Of a stretch of 15,711 bases of DNA, positions 1-7,304 are shown piece by piece (the first letter of the stretch is position 1; each line of letters begins with the position of its first letter). The DNA lies in NCBI GenBank assembly GCA_964639535.1, contig CAZXDV010000043.1, positions 1 through 15,711 on the forward strand. Reading direction: 5' to 3'. The notes below the pieces were generated by a model, which worked only from the letters and a program-made list of their open reading frames with translations, made no database searches and was not told the DNA's origin. Both the position numbers and the translations under genes were made by a program. Origin of the DNA: WLWS01 sp964639535 (GTDB lineage Bacteria > Pseudomonadota > Gammaproteobacteria > Eutrophobiales > Eutrophobiaceae).

Positions 1-1
1 C

Positions 2-523
2 GGCGATGATAGTGGTGACCTGGAGGAGATTCGCTACGAGGGCTACGGCCCGGGAGGCGTAGCAGTGATGGTCGACTGCATGACCGACAACAAGAATCGA
101 ACGGTTGCCGAGGTTCGTCACGCGTTTTCCAAGTGCGGCGGCAACCTTGGCACCGATGGTTCGGTTTCCTACCTGTTCAACAAGGTCGGCCTGATTTCCT
201 ACCCGGCCGGTGCCGATGAAGATGTGCTCATGGAAGCGGCGCTTGAAGCAGGTGCCGAGGACGTGGTGACCAATGATGATGGTTCTGTCGACATTATTAC
301 CGGCCCCGACGACCTGGTTGATGTTAAGGAGTCATTAATGGGTGCAAACCTGGAGCCTGAAAATGCCGAGGTTACGATGCAGGCCAGCACCAGCAGTGCA
401 CTTGAGCAGAAAAGTGCAGAAACCATGCTGCGCCTGCTGGATATGCTGGAAGACCTGGACGACGTGCAGAAAGTGTATTCCAACGCCGAAATATCTGAAG
501 AAATTCTTGCCCAGCTAGATTAA
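2..523 (+). CDS. yebC: YebC/PmpR-family protein, C-terminal part (5' end outside window)
   Basis: The reading frame is open from the window edge and gives 173 residues, about the last 70% of a protein that is near 246 residues in E. coli. The family signature YEGYGPGGVAVMVDC lies at the start, followed by the conserved stretch NKNRTVAEVRHAFSKCGG and the acidic C-terminal domain. An internal GTG at 65 could be mistaken for a start, but the conserved motif continues upstream of it in frame, so this is one gene truncated by the window. YebC-family proteins were described as transcriptional regulators (PmpR in Pseudomonas); more recent work links the family to translation of difficult sequences such as polyproline. 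Which role applies here cannot be read from sequence. It sits 20 nt upstream of ruvC, the usual neighbour, and probably shares its transcript. Confidence 0.95.
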   Translation, partial: GDDSGDLEEIRYEGYGPGGVAVMVDCMTDNKNRTVAEVRHAFSKCGGNLGTDGSVSYLFNKVGLISYPAGADEDVLMEAALEAGAEDVVTNDDGSVDIITGPDDLVDVKESLMGANLEPENAEVTMQASTSSALEQKSAETMLRLLDMLEDLDDVQKVYSNAEISEEILAQLD

Positions 524-543
524 CGGTGAAAACCGATGACAGA

Positions 544-1065
544 ATGACCCGCATCCTTGGAATCGATCCGGGTTCCCAGGCCATGGGCTACGGCATCATT
601 GATATCAGCGGTAACCATGCTACGCATGTGGACCACGGTGTCATCAGGATCCAGGGGCAACCCCTGCCTGACAAATTGCGGACCATCTTTGAGCGGCTGC
701 ACGCCATTATTGATGAGTATCAACCGGCAGAAATGTCTATCGAAAAAGTTTTCATGCATCGTAATGCTGACTCGGCACTGAAACTCGGGCAGGCACGTGG
801 TGCCGCGATCACTGCATGTGCAGTTCGTGGTATCGAGACATTTGAATACACAGCGACACAGGTGAAGCAGGCCTCGGTAGGAAATGGGCATGCAGCGAAG
901 CAGCAGGTGCAACACATGGTCAAGGTGCTGCTTTGCCTGGACAGGAAACCGCCATCTGATGCCAGCGATGCCCTGGCAATTGCACTTTGCCATGGCCATT
1001 CCAGGCAGAGCATCCTGAAAATGGATGCAGGTATTACCGGGATCAGCCGCGGCAGGATGCGATGA
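544..1065 (+). CDS. ruvC: RuvC, Holliday junction resolvase
   Basis: RuvC is the dimeric endonuclease that cuts Holliday junctions after RuvAB branch migration, completing recombinational repair. All four acidic catalytic residues expected of the RNase H-like fold are visible: D8 in ILGIDPGS, E67 in MSIEKVF, and D139 and D142 in PPSDASDALA. The block RNADSALKLGQARG and the C-terminal RGRMR are also family-typical. I chose ATG 544 because it gives 173 residues, the same length as E. coli RuvC, and starts directly at MTRILGID. A GTG at 526 would add six residues with no support. The Shine-Dalgarno is weak for both. The stop is 13 nt before ruvA, consistent with a ruvCA(B) operon. Confidence 0.97.
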   Translation: MTRILGIDPGSQAMGYGIIDISGNHATHVDHGVIRIQGQPLPDKLRTIFERLHAIIDEYQPAEMSIEKVFMHRNADSALKLGQARGAAITACAVRGIETFEYTATQVKQASVGNGHAAKQQVQHMVKVLLCLDRKPPSDASDALAIALCHGHSRQSILKMDAGITGISRGRMR

Positions 1066-1078
1066 AGAGGCTTCTCAA

Positions 1079-1687
1079 ATGATAGGTTTCCTGCGCGGCA
1101 AGTTAATACAAAAACAACCTCCGTGGCTGATTATCGATGTTGAGGGCGTCGGTTACGAGGTCGAGGCGCCGATGACCACCATTTACAGGTTACCCGAGCT
1201 TGATGAAGAGGTAATGCTGTATACCCATCTCGTTGTTCGGGATGATGCCCACCTTTTATTTGCCTTTGCCGAGGAGGAAGAGCGGCTTTTGTTTCGCACC
1301 CTGCTCAAGGTGAATGGCGTGGGCGCAAAAATGGCGCTGGCCATCCTGTCCGGAATGGAAGCGGATGAATTTGCACAATGTATCCGCGACGGCGATGACA
1401 CTCGTCTTACCCGTTTGCCCGGCGTTGGAAAGAAAACCGCGGAGCGGCTGATTATCGAGATGCGTGACCGACTGAAGGACTGGAAAACAACAGGCGTCAC
1501 CAGCAACCCGGTGTCAAGCGCCACCAGCCAGGCAGTGTCCGATCCCCATGATGAGGCGGTGAGTGCACTCATTGCACTGGGATACAAGCCGCAGGAGGCA
1601 AGTAAACTTGTCATGGCTGTTGACGCAGAGGGCCTGAGCAGCGAGGAAGTCATTCGCAGTGCCCTGAAAGCGTCAATCCGGAAGTAA
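1079..1687 (+). CDS. ruvA: RuvA, Holliday junction-binding subunit
   Basis: RuvA binds the four-way junction as a tetramer and recruits the RuvB motor. The protein is 202 residues (E. coli 203). Domain I is an N-terminal OB fold (about 1-62) with the acidic pin as D55-D56 in VVRDDAHLL. Domain II carries two helix-hairpin-helix motifs, LLKVNGVGAKMA and LTRLPGVGKKTAERL. A linker rich in Ser, Thr and Val leads to domain III (about 155-202, ending in ALKASIRK), which contacts RuvB. Start ATG 1079 is preceded by GAAGAGG at 1064-1070 with 8 nt spacing; earlier in-frame starts such as 1025 would overlap ruvC and add unconserved residues. Confidence 0.97.
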   Translation: MIGFLRGKLIQKQPPWLIIDVEGVGYEVEAPMTTIYRLPELDEEVMLYTHLVVRDDAHLLFAFAEEEERLLFRTLLKVNGVGAKMALAILSGMEADEFAQCIRDGDDTRLTRLPGVGKKTAERLIIEMRDRLKDWKTTGVTSNPVSSATSQAVSDPHDEAVSALIALGYKPQEASKLVMAVDAEGLSSEEVIRSALKASIRK

Positions 1688-1819
1688 CGACAAGGCTCAC
1701 CAGCATTGCCAGATTGAAGCCAGATTTATGCCATGATTTCCTTATTAAATGGGCATATTGTTGATGATGGTAACCCGATTGGCATCTGTGGACGTTAAAG
1801 GAGAAAATAGAGAGCCATA

Positions 1820-2887
1820 ATGAGTGAAATCAATCCTGTCATTTCCCCGGAACACTCCGCAGACGACACCCTCGCTGATAATACCCTTCGCCCGCAGACC
1901 CTCGCAGATTACCAGGGACAGCCGGCGGTACATGAGCAAATGGAAATCTTTATTGGTGCTGCTCGAAAGCGCGGGGAATCCCTGGATCATGTCCTGATAT
2001 TTGGTCCGCCGGGTCTTGGTAAGACCACCCTGGCCCACATTATTGCCAACGAGATGAATGTGAATATGCGCCAGACCTCGGGGCCGGTGCTTGAACGCCC
2101 CGGGGACCTCGCCGCACTACTGACCAACCTGGAGGCCAAGGATGTCCTGTTTATCGATGAGATTCACCGGCTAAGCCCGGTTGTTGAAGAGATCCTCTAT
2201 CCCGCGATGGAGGATTACCAGATTGATATCATGATCGGCGAAGGGCCGGCAGCGCGGGCAATCAAGCTGGATGTGCCGCCATTCACCCTGGTCGGTGCAA
2301 CGACAAGAGCCGGCTTGCTCACATCACCGCTCAGGGATCGCTTTGGCATTGTTCAACGCCTTGAGTTTTACAGCCTGGAAGAACTGGGCCACATAGTGTC
2401 GAGATCCGCGAGCATACTCGAGGTGGAAATTGATAGTGCCGGGGCCAGGGAAATTGCAGCACGTTCACGCGGCACCCCGCGAATTGCGAACAGGTTACTG
2501 CGAAGGGTACGTGACTTTGCGGAGGTCAAGGGAGACGGTCGTATCACCGAGGACATCGCAAAGCAGGCGCTGAACATGCTCAATGTTGACGAACACGGAT
2601 TTGATGCCATGGATCGAAAGTTATTATTGACTATTATCCAGAAGTTTGACGGAGGCCCGGTTGGCGCAGAGAGCCTGGCGGCCGCCATCGGGGAAGAGCG
2701 GGATACTATTGAAGATGTTCTTGAGCCCTACCTGATTCAACAGGGATTCATGATGCGAACCCCACGGGGTCGAGTTGCTACAAAAAATGCCTGGCTGCAT
2801 TTTGGTTTTGACCTTCCTAAAAATATGCACATGGAGAATGACCTTTTTGACCAGCCGAATTCACAGGCGCACGTTAGCGATGAATGA
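1820..2887 (+). CDS. ruvB: RuvB, branch-migration ATPase
   Basis: RuvB is the hexameric AAA+ motor that drives branch migration with RuvA. At 355 residues it is slightly longer than E. coli RuvB (336) because of a longer N-terminus and C-terminal tail. Visible motifs are Walker A GPPGLGKTT (62-70), Walker B with DEIH (113-116), sensor 1 in GATTRAG (159-165), the arginine-finger region SPLRDRFG (169-176), and a C-terminal winged helix with QGFMMRTPRGRVAT. The 132-nt gap after ruvA holds no gene; an AAAGGAG near 1797-1803 is too far from the ATG, and AGAGAG at about 1810-1815 is the likelier ribosome site. I found no convincing sigma-70 promoter in the gap. The gene overlaps ybgC by 8 nt. Confidence 0.97.
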   Translation: MSEINPVISPEHSADDTLADNTLRPQTLADYQGQPAVHEQMEIFIGAARKRGESLDHVLIFGPPGLGKTTLAHIIANEMNVNMRQTSGPVLERPGDLAALLTNLEAKDVLFIDEIHRLSPVVEEILYPAMEDYQIDIMIGEGPAARAIKLDVPPFTLVGATTRAGLLTSPLRDRFGIVQRLEFYSLEELGHIVSRSASILEVEIDSAGAREIAARSRGTPRIANRLLRRVRDFAEVKGDGRITEDIAKQALNMLNVDEHGFDAMDRKLLLTIIQKFDGGPVGAESLAAAIGEERDTIEDVLEPYLIQQGFMMRTPRGRVATKNAWLHFGFDLPKNMHMENDLFDQPNSQAHVSDE

Positions 2888-3278
2888 ATTTAGCTGGCCC
2901 GTTCGCGTCTACTATGAAGATACTGACGCAGCCGGTGTTGTTTACCATAGTAACTATCTCAAGTTCATGGAAAGGGCACGCACAGAGTGGCTCAGGGCCA
3001 TTGGTTTCTCGCAACATGAAATGCGCAGGGAGACCGGAGGTATCATCGTGATATCCGATCTCGAAATGAAATTCTCCAGGCCTGCGAAACTGGACGATGA
3101 ACTGCTGGTTAACTGCAAGCTGGTGATGCTGGGCGGCGCGAGTTTCGTGGTCGACCACCTGGTACTGAGGAATGAAGAGCCACTGTGCGAGGCTCGAGTC
3201 AAGGGAGTATTTCTGGATGCCGAAACTTTCAGGCCGCGAAGGTTCCCGGCGGAATTAAAATCGGAACTAAGTTTATGA
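2880..3278 (+). CDS. ybgC: YbgC, acyl-CoA thioesterase of the Tol-Pal cluster
   Basis: YbgC is a hotdog-fold (4HBT) thioesterase that hydrolyses acyl-CoA; in enterobacteria it interacts with acyl carrier protein and phospholipid enzymes, and it is the standard first gene of tol-pal. The N-terminal motif VYYEDTDAAGVVYHSNYLKF contains the expected Asp (D16) and His (H23) region of the active site, followed by MERARTEWL. Length is 132 residues (E. coli 134). ATG 2880 starts directly at MNEFSWPVRVYYEDTD; a longer reading from 2775 would lie inside ruvB and has no family support. The start overlaps the end of ruvB by 8 nt and there is no good Shine-Dalgarno, so translation is probably coupled to ruvB. 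The stop overlaps the tolQ start (ATGA). Confidence 0.95.
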   Translation: MNEFSWPVRVYYEDTDAAGVVYHSNYLKFMERARTEWLRAIGFSQHEMRRETGGIIVISDLEMKFSRPAKLDDELLVNCKLVMLGGASFVVDHLVLRNEEPLCEARVKGVFLDAETFRPRRFPAELKSELSL

Positions 3279-3949
3279 CTAGCGACTTATCTTTTATACA
3301 TCTTATTGCCAATGCCAGCCCACTGGTGCAACTGGTATTACTCTCCCTGGTGCTTGCCTCGGTTATTTCCTGGGCCATGATAATGAACAGGCGCGTCGCA
3401 TTACTCAATGCCCGCCGTGAGGCAGATGAATTTGAAGAACAGTTCTGGGGGCTTGAAGACCTGACGCCCCTGTACACCAGGGTTAGCGCAAAAAGATACG
3501 AAGCGACTGGCATGGAAAAAATCTTTGAGGCTGGTTTTCGAGAATTTGCCAGGTTGCACAAACAGGAAGGTATCCATGCAGAAGCCGTGCTGGCGGGATC
3601 GCAACGAGCCATGCGTGTTGCCTTGAACAAGGAAATCGAAGCCCTGGAAACTAACCTGTCTTTCCTCGCCACGGTAGGTTCCACGAGTCCCTATGTCGGG
3701 TTGTTTGGAACGGTCTGGGGCATCATGAACAGCTTTCGAGCGCTGGGTAATGTACAACAGGCAACTATCGCCATGGTTGCCCCGGGGATTGCCGAGGCAC
3801 TTATTGCCACGGCAATGGGCCTGTTTGCCGCCATTCCGGCGGTGATAGCGTTTAACAGGTTTTCCAATGATGTGGAACGTCTCATCAATCGATACGATAC
3901 TTTCTCCGAGGAATTCGCATCGATCCTGCACAGACATGCACATTCCTGA
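3275..3949 (+). CDS. tolQ: TolQ, inner-membrane proton-channel subunit
   Basis: TolQ forms the pentameric stator-like channel that, with TolR, uses proton motive force to energise TolA. It belongs to the ExbB/MotA family and is 224 residues (E. coli 230). The first transmembrane segment is about residues 16-37, the large cytoplasmic loop follows, and two further segments lie at about 129-152 and 164-192. The channel threonines match the E. coli ones: T146 in GLFGTVWG and T179 in ALIATAMGLFAAIPAV. Start ATG 3275 shares ATGA with the ybgC stop, and GGAA lies about 10 nt upstream. A start at 3185 would add 30 residues overlapping ybgC and is not supported. Confidence 0.97.
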   Translation: MTSDLSFIHLIANASPLVQLVLLSLVLASVISWAMIMNRRVALLNARREADEFEEQFWGLEDLTPLYTRVSAKRYEATGMEKIFEAGFREFARLHKQEGIHAEAVLAGSQRAMRVALNKEIEALETNLSFLATVGSTSPYVGLFGTVWGIMNSFRALGNVQQATIAMVAPGIAEALIATAMGLFAAIPAVIAFNRFSNDVERLINRYDTFSEEFASILHRHAHS

Positions 3950-3965
3950 GTGAGGTCGAGCAACG

Positions 3966-4391
3966 ATGCGCCAGCGTATACGTAAGCGACCCATGTCCGA
4001 GATCAACGTGGTTCCCTATATTGATGTCATGCTGGTACTGCTCATCATATTCATGATCACTGCACCGCTTCTCAGCCAGGGTGTGAAGGTAGACCTGCCA
4101 CAGGTACCTTCAGAGCCGATGCCGCCCACTGATAAGGAACCCGTGGTAATCAGCGTAGATAACCAGGGTGATTTTTACATTAACTATGGTGAAAACCAGG
4201 ACAAGCCAGTGACGGCGACGACACTGGCAAACCGGGTCAACGCGTTGAAAAAGTACCAGCCAAACATTCCCGTTTTCGTCAAGGGTGATGCCCAGGTGCC
4301 CTATGGTCGCGTGGTCGAGTTGATGGCCTTGCTCCAGAGTGCTGGTGTGGAGGGAGTGGGCCTGGTGACGGAAACACCCGACCAGCAGTAG
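3966..4391 (+). CDS. tolR: TolR, proton-channel partner subunit
   Basis: TolR is an ExbD-family protein with one N-terminal transmembrane helix and a periplasmic domain that binds peptidoglycan when activated. Here it has 141 residues (E. coli 142). The motif MSEINVVPYIDVMLVLLIIF carries the essential membrane aspartate as D20. The periplasmic domain follows TAPLLSQGVKVDLPQV and ends with the typical GRVVELMALLQSAGVEGVGLVTE. ATG 3966 has GAGG at 3953-3956 with about 9 nt spacing. It lies 16 nt after tolQ and 5 nt before tolA, as expected for stoichiometric TolQRA assembly. Confidence 0.97.
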   Translation: MRQRIRKRPMSEINVVPYIDVMLVLLIIFMITAPLLSQGVKVDLPQVPSEPMPPTDKEPVVISVDNQGDFYINYGENQDKPVTATTLANRVNALKKYQPNIPVFVKGDAQVPYGRVVELMALLQSAGVEGVGLVTETPDQQ

Positions 4392-4396
4392 TCGTT

Positions 4397-5299
4397 ATGG
4401 ATGTCGACTGGAACATTGTCAGTTCTTTTTTCCTGTCACTCGTGCTGCATATTGTCCTGGCAGTGCTGCTGGTCTTCAGTTTTGATACGACTGTAAGGAC
4501 AGTTACCCAGGCTCCACAGGAGGTCAATATCGTCAAGGCGGTGTCGGTAGATAGCAAGGAAGTGGAAAAGGAGTTAAAGCGTCTAAAAAATATCGAGGAG
4601 CAGAAGAAAGCGGCGGAGCAAAAAAAACAGAAGGAACTCGAAAACAAGCTGAAGCAGCTGGAACAGAAGGCAAAAAAAGCTGAAAAAACCAGAAAGGCCG
4701 AGGAAAAGAAACTCACCGAGTTAAAGAAGAAAAAGGCAGAAGAGGCCAGGAAAAGGGAAGCAGAAGAGAAAAAGCTGGCACAGCTGAAAAAAGAAAAAGA
4801 AGCCATAGAAAAGAAACGCAAGGAAGAGGAAGCGCGAAAACTGAAGGAAGAACAGGAACGAAAGAAGCAGGAAGAACTCAAAAGAAAGCAGGAGGAAGAG
4901 AAAAAACGCAGGGAAGAGGAGGAGAAAGCACGTCTTGCCGAAGAGAAGCGACTGCAGGAGGAGCTCGCAGAAGAGCAGCGGCAGCAGGAGGCAGCGCAAC
5001 GCAGTCGTGACCAGAAGCTGTTACAGAATATAGTCGGTAACATATATCGACGAGTGGTAGGTAGCTTTAACAAGAGTGGACTGTTGCCCGGTCTTGAGTG
5101 CGTATTGACAGTGCAGCTCATCCCCGGCGGAGAAGTGGTCAGCGTGGATGTGAGCAAGTCGAGCGGCAGCGACATTTTTGATCGCAGGGCTATTAACGCG
5201 GTTCACAAGGCGTCACCCTTGCCTGTGCCGGAGGACGCGGCAACATTTGAAAGATTACGCCTCAGGCGATTTTCTTTCAGGTTTAAGCCGGAAAGTTAA
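4397..5299 (+). CDS. tolA: TolA, periplasm-spanning coiled-coil protein
   Basis: TolA is anchored in the inner membrane by TolQR and reaches across the periplasm to TolB and Pal. The N-terminal helix (about 7-29) contains the SxxxH signature needed for TolQR coupling (S14 and H18). Residues of about 50-207 form an almost uninterrupted Lys/Glu/Gln/Ala/Arg helix with no proline, glycine or aromatic breaks. Domain III (about 210-300) begins LLQNIVGNIYRRV and includes GLECVLTVQLIPGGEVVSV and SPLPVPED, the TolB- and colicin-binding fold. At 300 residues it is much shorter than E. coli TolA (421), chiefly in the helical domain. There is no clear Shine-Dalgarno, so coupling to tolR 5 nt upstream is likely. 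Confidence 0.95.
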   Translation: MDVDWNIVSSFFLSLVLHIVLAVLLVFSFDTTVRTVTQAPQEVNIVKAVSVDSKEVEKELKRLKNIEEQKKAAEQKKQKELENKLKQLEQKAKKAEKTRKAEEKKLTELKKKKAEEARKREAEEKKLAQLKKEKEAIEKKRKEEEARKLKEEQERKKQEELKRKQEEEKKRREEEEKARLAEEKRLQEELAEEQRQQEAAQRSRDQKLLQNIVGNIYRRVVGSFNKSGLLPGLECVLTVQLIPGGEVVSVDVSKSSGSDIFDRRAINAVHKASPLPVPEDAATFERLRLRRFSFRFKPES

Positions 5300-5317
5300 A
5301 CATTGGAGTCACTTGGC

Positions 5318-5349
5318 CTGGATGCTGGTTCAGCGAATCGATCATCCAG
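5318..5349 (+). repeat. Inverted repeat in the tolA-tolB gap
   Basis: CTGGATG (5318-5324) and CATCCAG (5343-5349) form a perfect 7-bp stem with an 18-nt loop, ending about 18 nt before the tolB start. No T-run follows, so it is not a standard intrinsic terminator. It could stabilise an mRNA end or tune tolB translation; function is inference. Confidence 0.4.
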
Positions 5350-5367
5350 CGTAGGAATAAACTGAAA

Positions 5368-6672
5368 ATGAAATTGACCAGATTTTTATTACTAATCCTG
5401 TTCCTTGTAACACATCAGTTAAGTGCTAACGAAGAGCTTGAGATTGTCATAGACAAGGGGATTGAGAATACCCTGCCAATCGCGGTTATGCCTTTTGGCT
5501 GGTCACAGGCAGGTTCGCTGGCACCCATTGACATGATGTCCATCATTTCCAATGACCTGGCCAGGAGCGGTCGCTTTGCGCCAATGCCCGAAGCGGATAT
5601 GCCACAAAAACCCACGCAGATGCAGCAGGTAAATTTCAAGGACTGGCGCCTGCTGGGTATGGAAAACCTGGTGCTGGGCAATATCAGGCTAAAAGACGAT
5701 GGAACGTACGATATAGAGTTCAGGCTCATTGATATCTACAAGGGCAAGCAGATTACCGGGTTCAGGATACCGGCCACGGCCGCACAGCTGCGGCGTACTG
5801 CGCACCAGATAAGCGATATCGTTTTTGAAAAACTGACGGGTATACGCGGTGCATTTAACACCCGCATTGCCTATATCACGGTAAAGAAATTGGCAGAGGG
5901 GCAACGCCAGTATTCCCTGCAGCTAGCGGATGCTGATGGCTATAACCCCAAGATCCTGCTTGAATCACCCGAGCCGCTGTTGTCCCCGGCCTGGTCTCCG
6001 GACGGAAAACAGCTTGCATATGTGTCTTTTGAAAGTCGCAATTCAGCGATTTACGTGCAGGACATTCTTTCCGGGCAAAGGAGACTGGTGGCTTCCAGCC
6101 CGGGAATAAATAGTGCGCCGGCCTGGTCACCGGACGGTAGCCGGCTTGCGCTGACCCTGTCCAAGGGCGGCGATCCGGAAATTTTTATACTTCACCTTGG
6201 CAGTGGTAGCCTGCAGCAGCTCACCCGTAACAGGGCCATTGATACCGAGCCCACCTGGTCCCCTGACGGTAAGAAGATTGCATTTACCTCGGATCGTGGC
6301 GGTGGCCCGCAGGTTTATGAAATCGAGCTACCTGACAGTCGCCCAAGGAGGGTAACTTTCAACGGTGTGTATAACGCCAGGCCCCGCTATTCTCCTGACG
6401 GTATGAGCATGGTCATGATCCATGGTGAAAATCGCAGGTACAGGATCGCCATGCTGGACCTGCAAAGCGGTTATATGAATGTACTCACGGAGACGCGCCT
6501 GGATGAATCACCCAGCTTTTCCCCCAACGGCAGCATGATTATCTATGCAACCACTGTCTACCGGGGTACGGAACTTGCCGCCGTTTCAGCTGACGGTAGC
6601 GTGCATCAACGACTGGCGCTACAGGATGGTGAAGTGCGTGAGCCAGCCTGGGGTCCTTTTCTCAAGAATTAA
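5368..6672 (+). CDS. tolB: TolB, periplasmic beta-propeller
   Basis: TolB is the soluble periplasmic partner that alternates between TolA and Pal. The 434-residue product (E. coli 430) has a Sec signal peptide, MKLTRFLLLILFLVTHQLSA, with probable cleavage after A20. The mature N-terminus NEELEIVIDKGIE corresponds to the TolB box that contacts TolA. An alpha/beta domain runs to about residue 165, followed by a six-bladed propeller marked by repeats SPAWSPDGKQ, APAWSPDGSR, EPTWSPDGKK, RPRYSPDGMS and SPSFSPNGSM. AGGA at about 5352-5355 lies slightly far from ATG 5368. The 68-nt gap after tolA holds a hairpin. Confidence 0.97.
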   Translation: MKLTRFLLLILFLVTHQLSANEELEIVIDKGIENTLPIAVMPFGWSQAGSLAPIDMMSIISNDLARSGRFAPMPEADMPQKPTQMQQVNFKDWRLLGMENLVLGNIRLKDDGTYDIEFRLIDIYKGKQITGFRIPATAAQLRRTAHQISDIVFEKLTGIRGAFNTRIAYITVKKLAEGQRQYSLQLADADGYNPKILLESPEPLLSPAWSPDGKQLAYVSFESRNSAIYVQDILSGQRRLVASSPGINSAPAWSPDGSRLALTLSKGGDPEIFILHLGSGSLQQLTRNRAIDTEPTWSPDGKKIAFTSDRGGGPQVYEIELPDSRPRRVTFNGVYNARPRYSPDGMSMVMIHGENRRYRIAMLDLQSGYMNVLTETRLDESPSFSPNGSMIIYATTVYRGTELAAVSADGSVHQRLALQDGEVREPAWGPFLKN

Positions 6673-6747
6673 TCCAGTACCACATAATTACTCAACACCC
6701 ATCCCCATGAATGATATGCTTTCGATAGTTAACTACAGGAGAACGAC

Positions 6748-7293
6748 ATGACGTACAAACACGTCCTGCTAATTGCTGCACTTAGCCTGTTTAGTGCCTG
6801 TTCAACGACGCCTGACAAGCCCAGCTCTGCGACCGTGGAAGACAGGAGTGCAGAAGGTAGTTCAGGTAGTAATACGGATTCCAGCGGTGCTTCTTCAGCA
6901 AGGAGTTACGGCACCGGTAGTGATAGCGCCACCAGCATGACTGCGCTTGATGATCCCCAGGGGCCACTGGCCGTGAGGACGATATATTTTGAATATGATA
7001 GCAGTGAGATCCAGCCACAGTTCAGGGAAGCGATTGAAGCCCACGCTGCACTGCTAATAGCCAACCCGGATGCAATTATGTCGCTCGAAGGCCACGCGGA
7101 TGAGCGGGGTTCGCGGGAATATAACCTGGCACTGGGCGAGCGTCGTTCCCAGGCAGTGAAGCGCCAAATGACCCTGCTTGGTGTTTCATCTTCGCAAATT
7201 CGCACCACGAGTTACGGTGAAGAGCGACCGGTTACGGAAGGGCACGATGAGTTTGCCTGGAGTCAGAACAGGCGTGTTGAAATCATTTACTAG
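6748..7293 (+). CDS. pal: Pal, peptidoglycan-associated outer-membrane lipoprotein
   Basis: Pal anchors the outer membrane to peptidoglycan and is positioned by TolA-TolB during division. Length is 181 residues (E. coli 173). The lipoprotein signal MTYKHVLLIAALSLFSAC gives C18 as the lipidated residue; phenylalanine at -3 is a mild departure from the usual lipobox. A Ser/Gly/Thr-rich tether (about 19-70) follows, then an OmpA-like domain with TIYFEYDSSEI, GHADERGSREYNLALGERR (115-133) for diaminopimelate binding, and NRRVEI near the end. AGGAG at 6737-6741 with 6 nt spacing is the best ribosome site in the cluster, in keeping with Pal being abundant. I see no convincing promoter in the 75-nt gap after tolB. 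Confidence 0.97.
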   Translation: MTYKHVLLIAALSLFSACSTTPDKPSSATVEDRSAEGSSGSNTDSSGASSARSYGTGSDSATSMTALDDPQGPLAVRTIYFEYDSSEIQPQFREAIEAHAALLIANPDAIMSLEGHADERGSREYNLALGERRSQAVKRQMTLLGVSSSQIRTTSYGEERPVTEGHDEFAWSQNRRVEIIY

Positions 7294-7304
7294 GTAAGCA
7301 TAAC

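Noticed and set aside
65..523. GTG 65 as the start of a separate 152-residue gene
   Set aside because: The YebC signature continues in frame upstream of it, so it is internal to a gene cut by the window edge.
1688..1819. Promoter between ruvA and ruvB
   Set aside because: TTGCCA and TTGAAG occur but no -10 hexamer stands at acceptable spacing.
4279..5175. Long minus-strand ORF of 298 codons, Ser/Phe-rich, opposite tolA
   Set aside because: Its composition is the direct complement of tolA Lys/Glu codons, with no start signal and no domain; tolA is certain.
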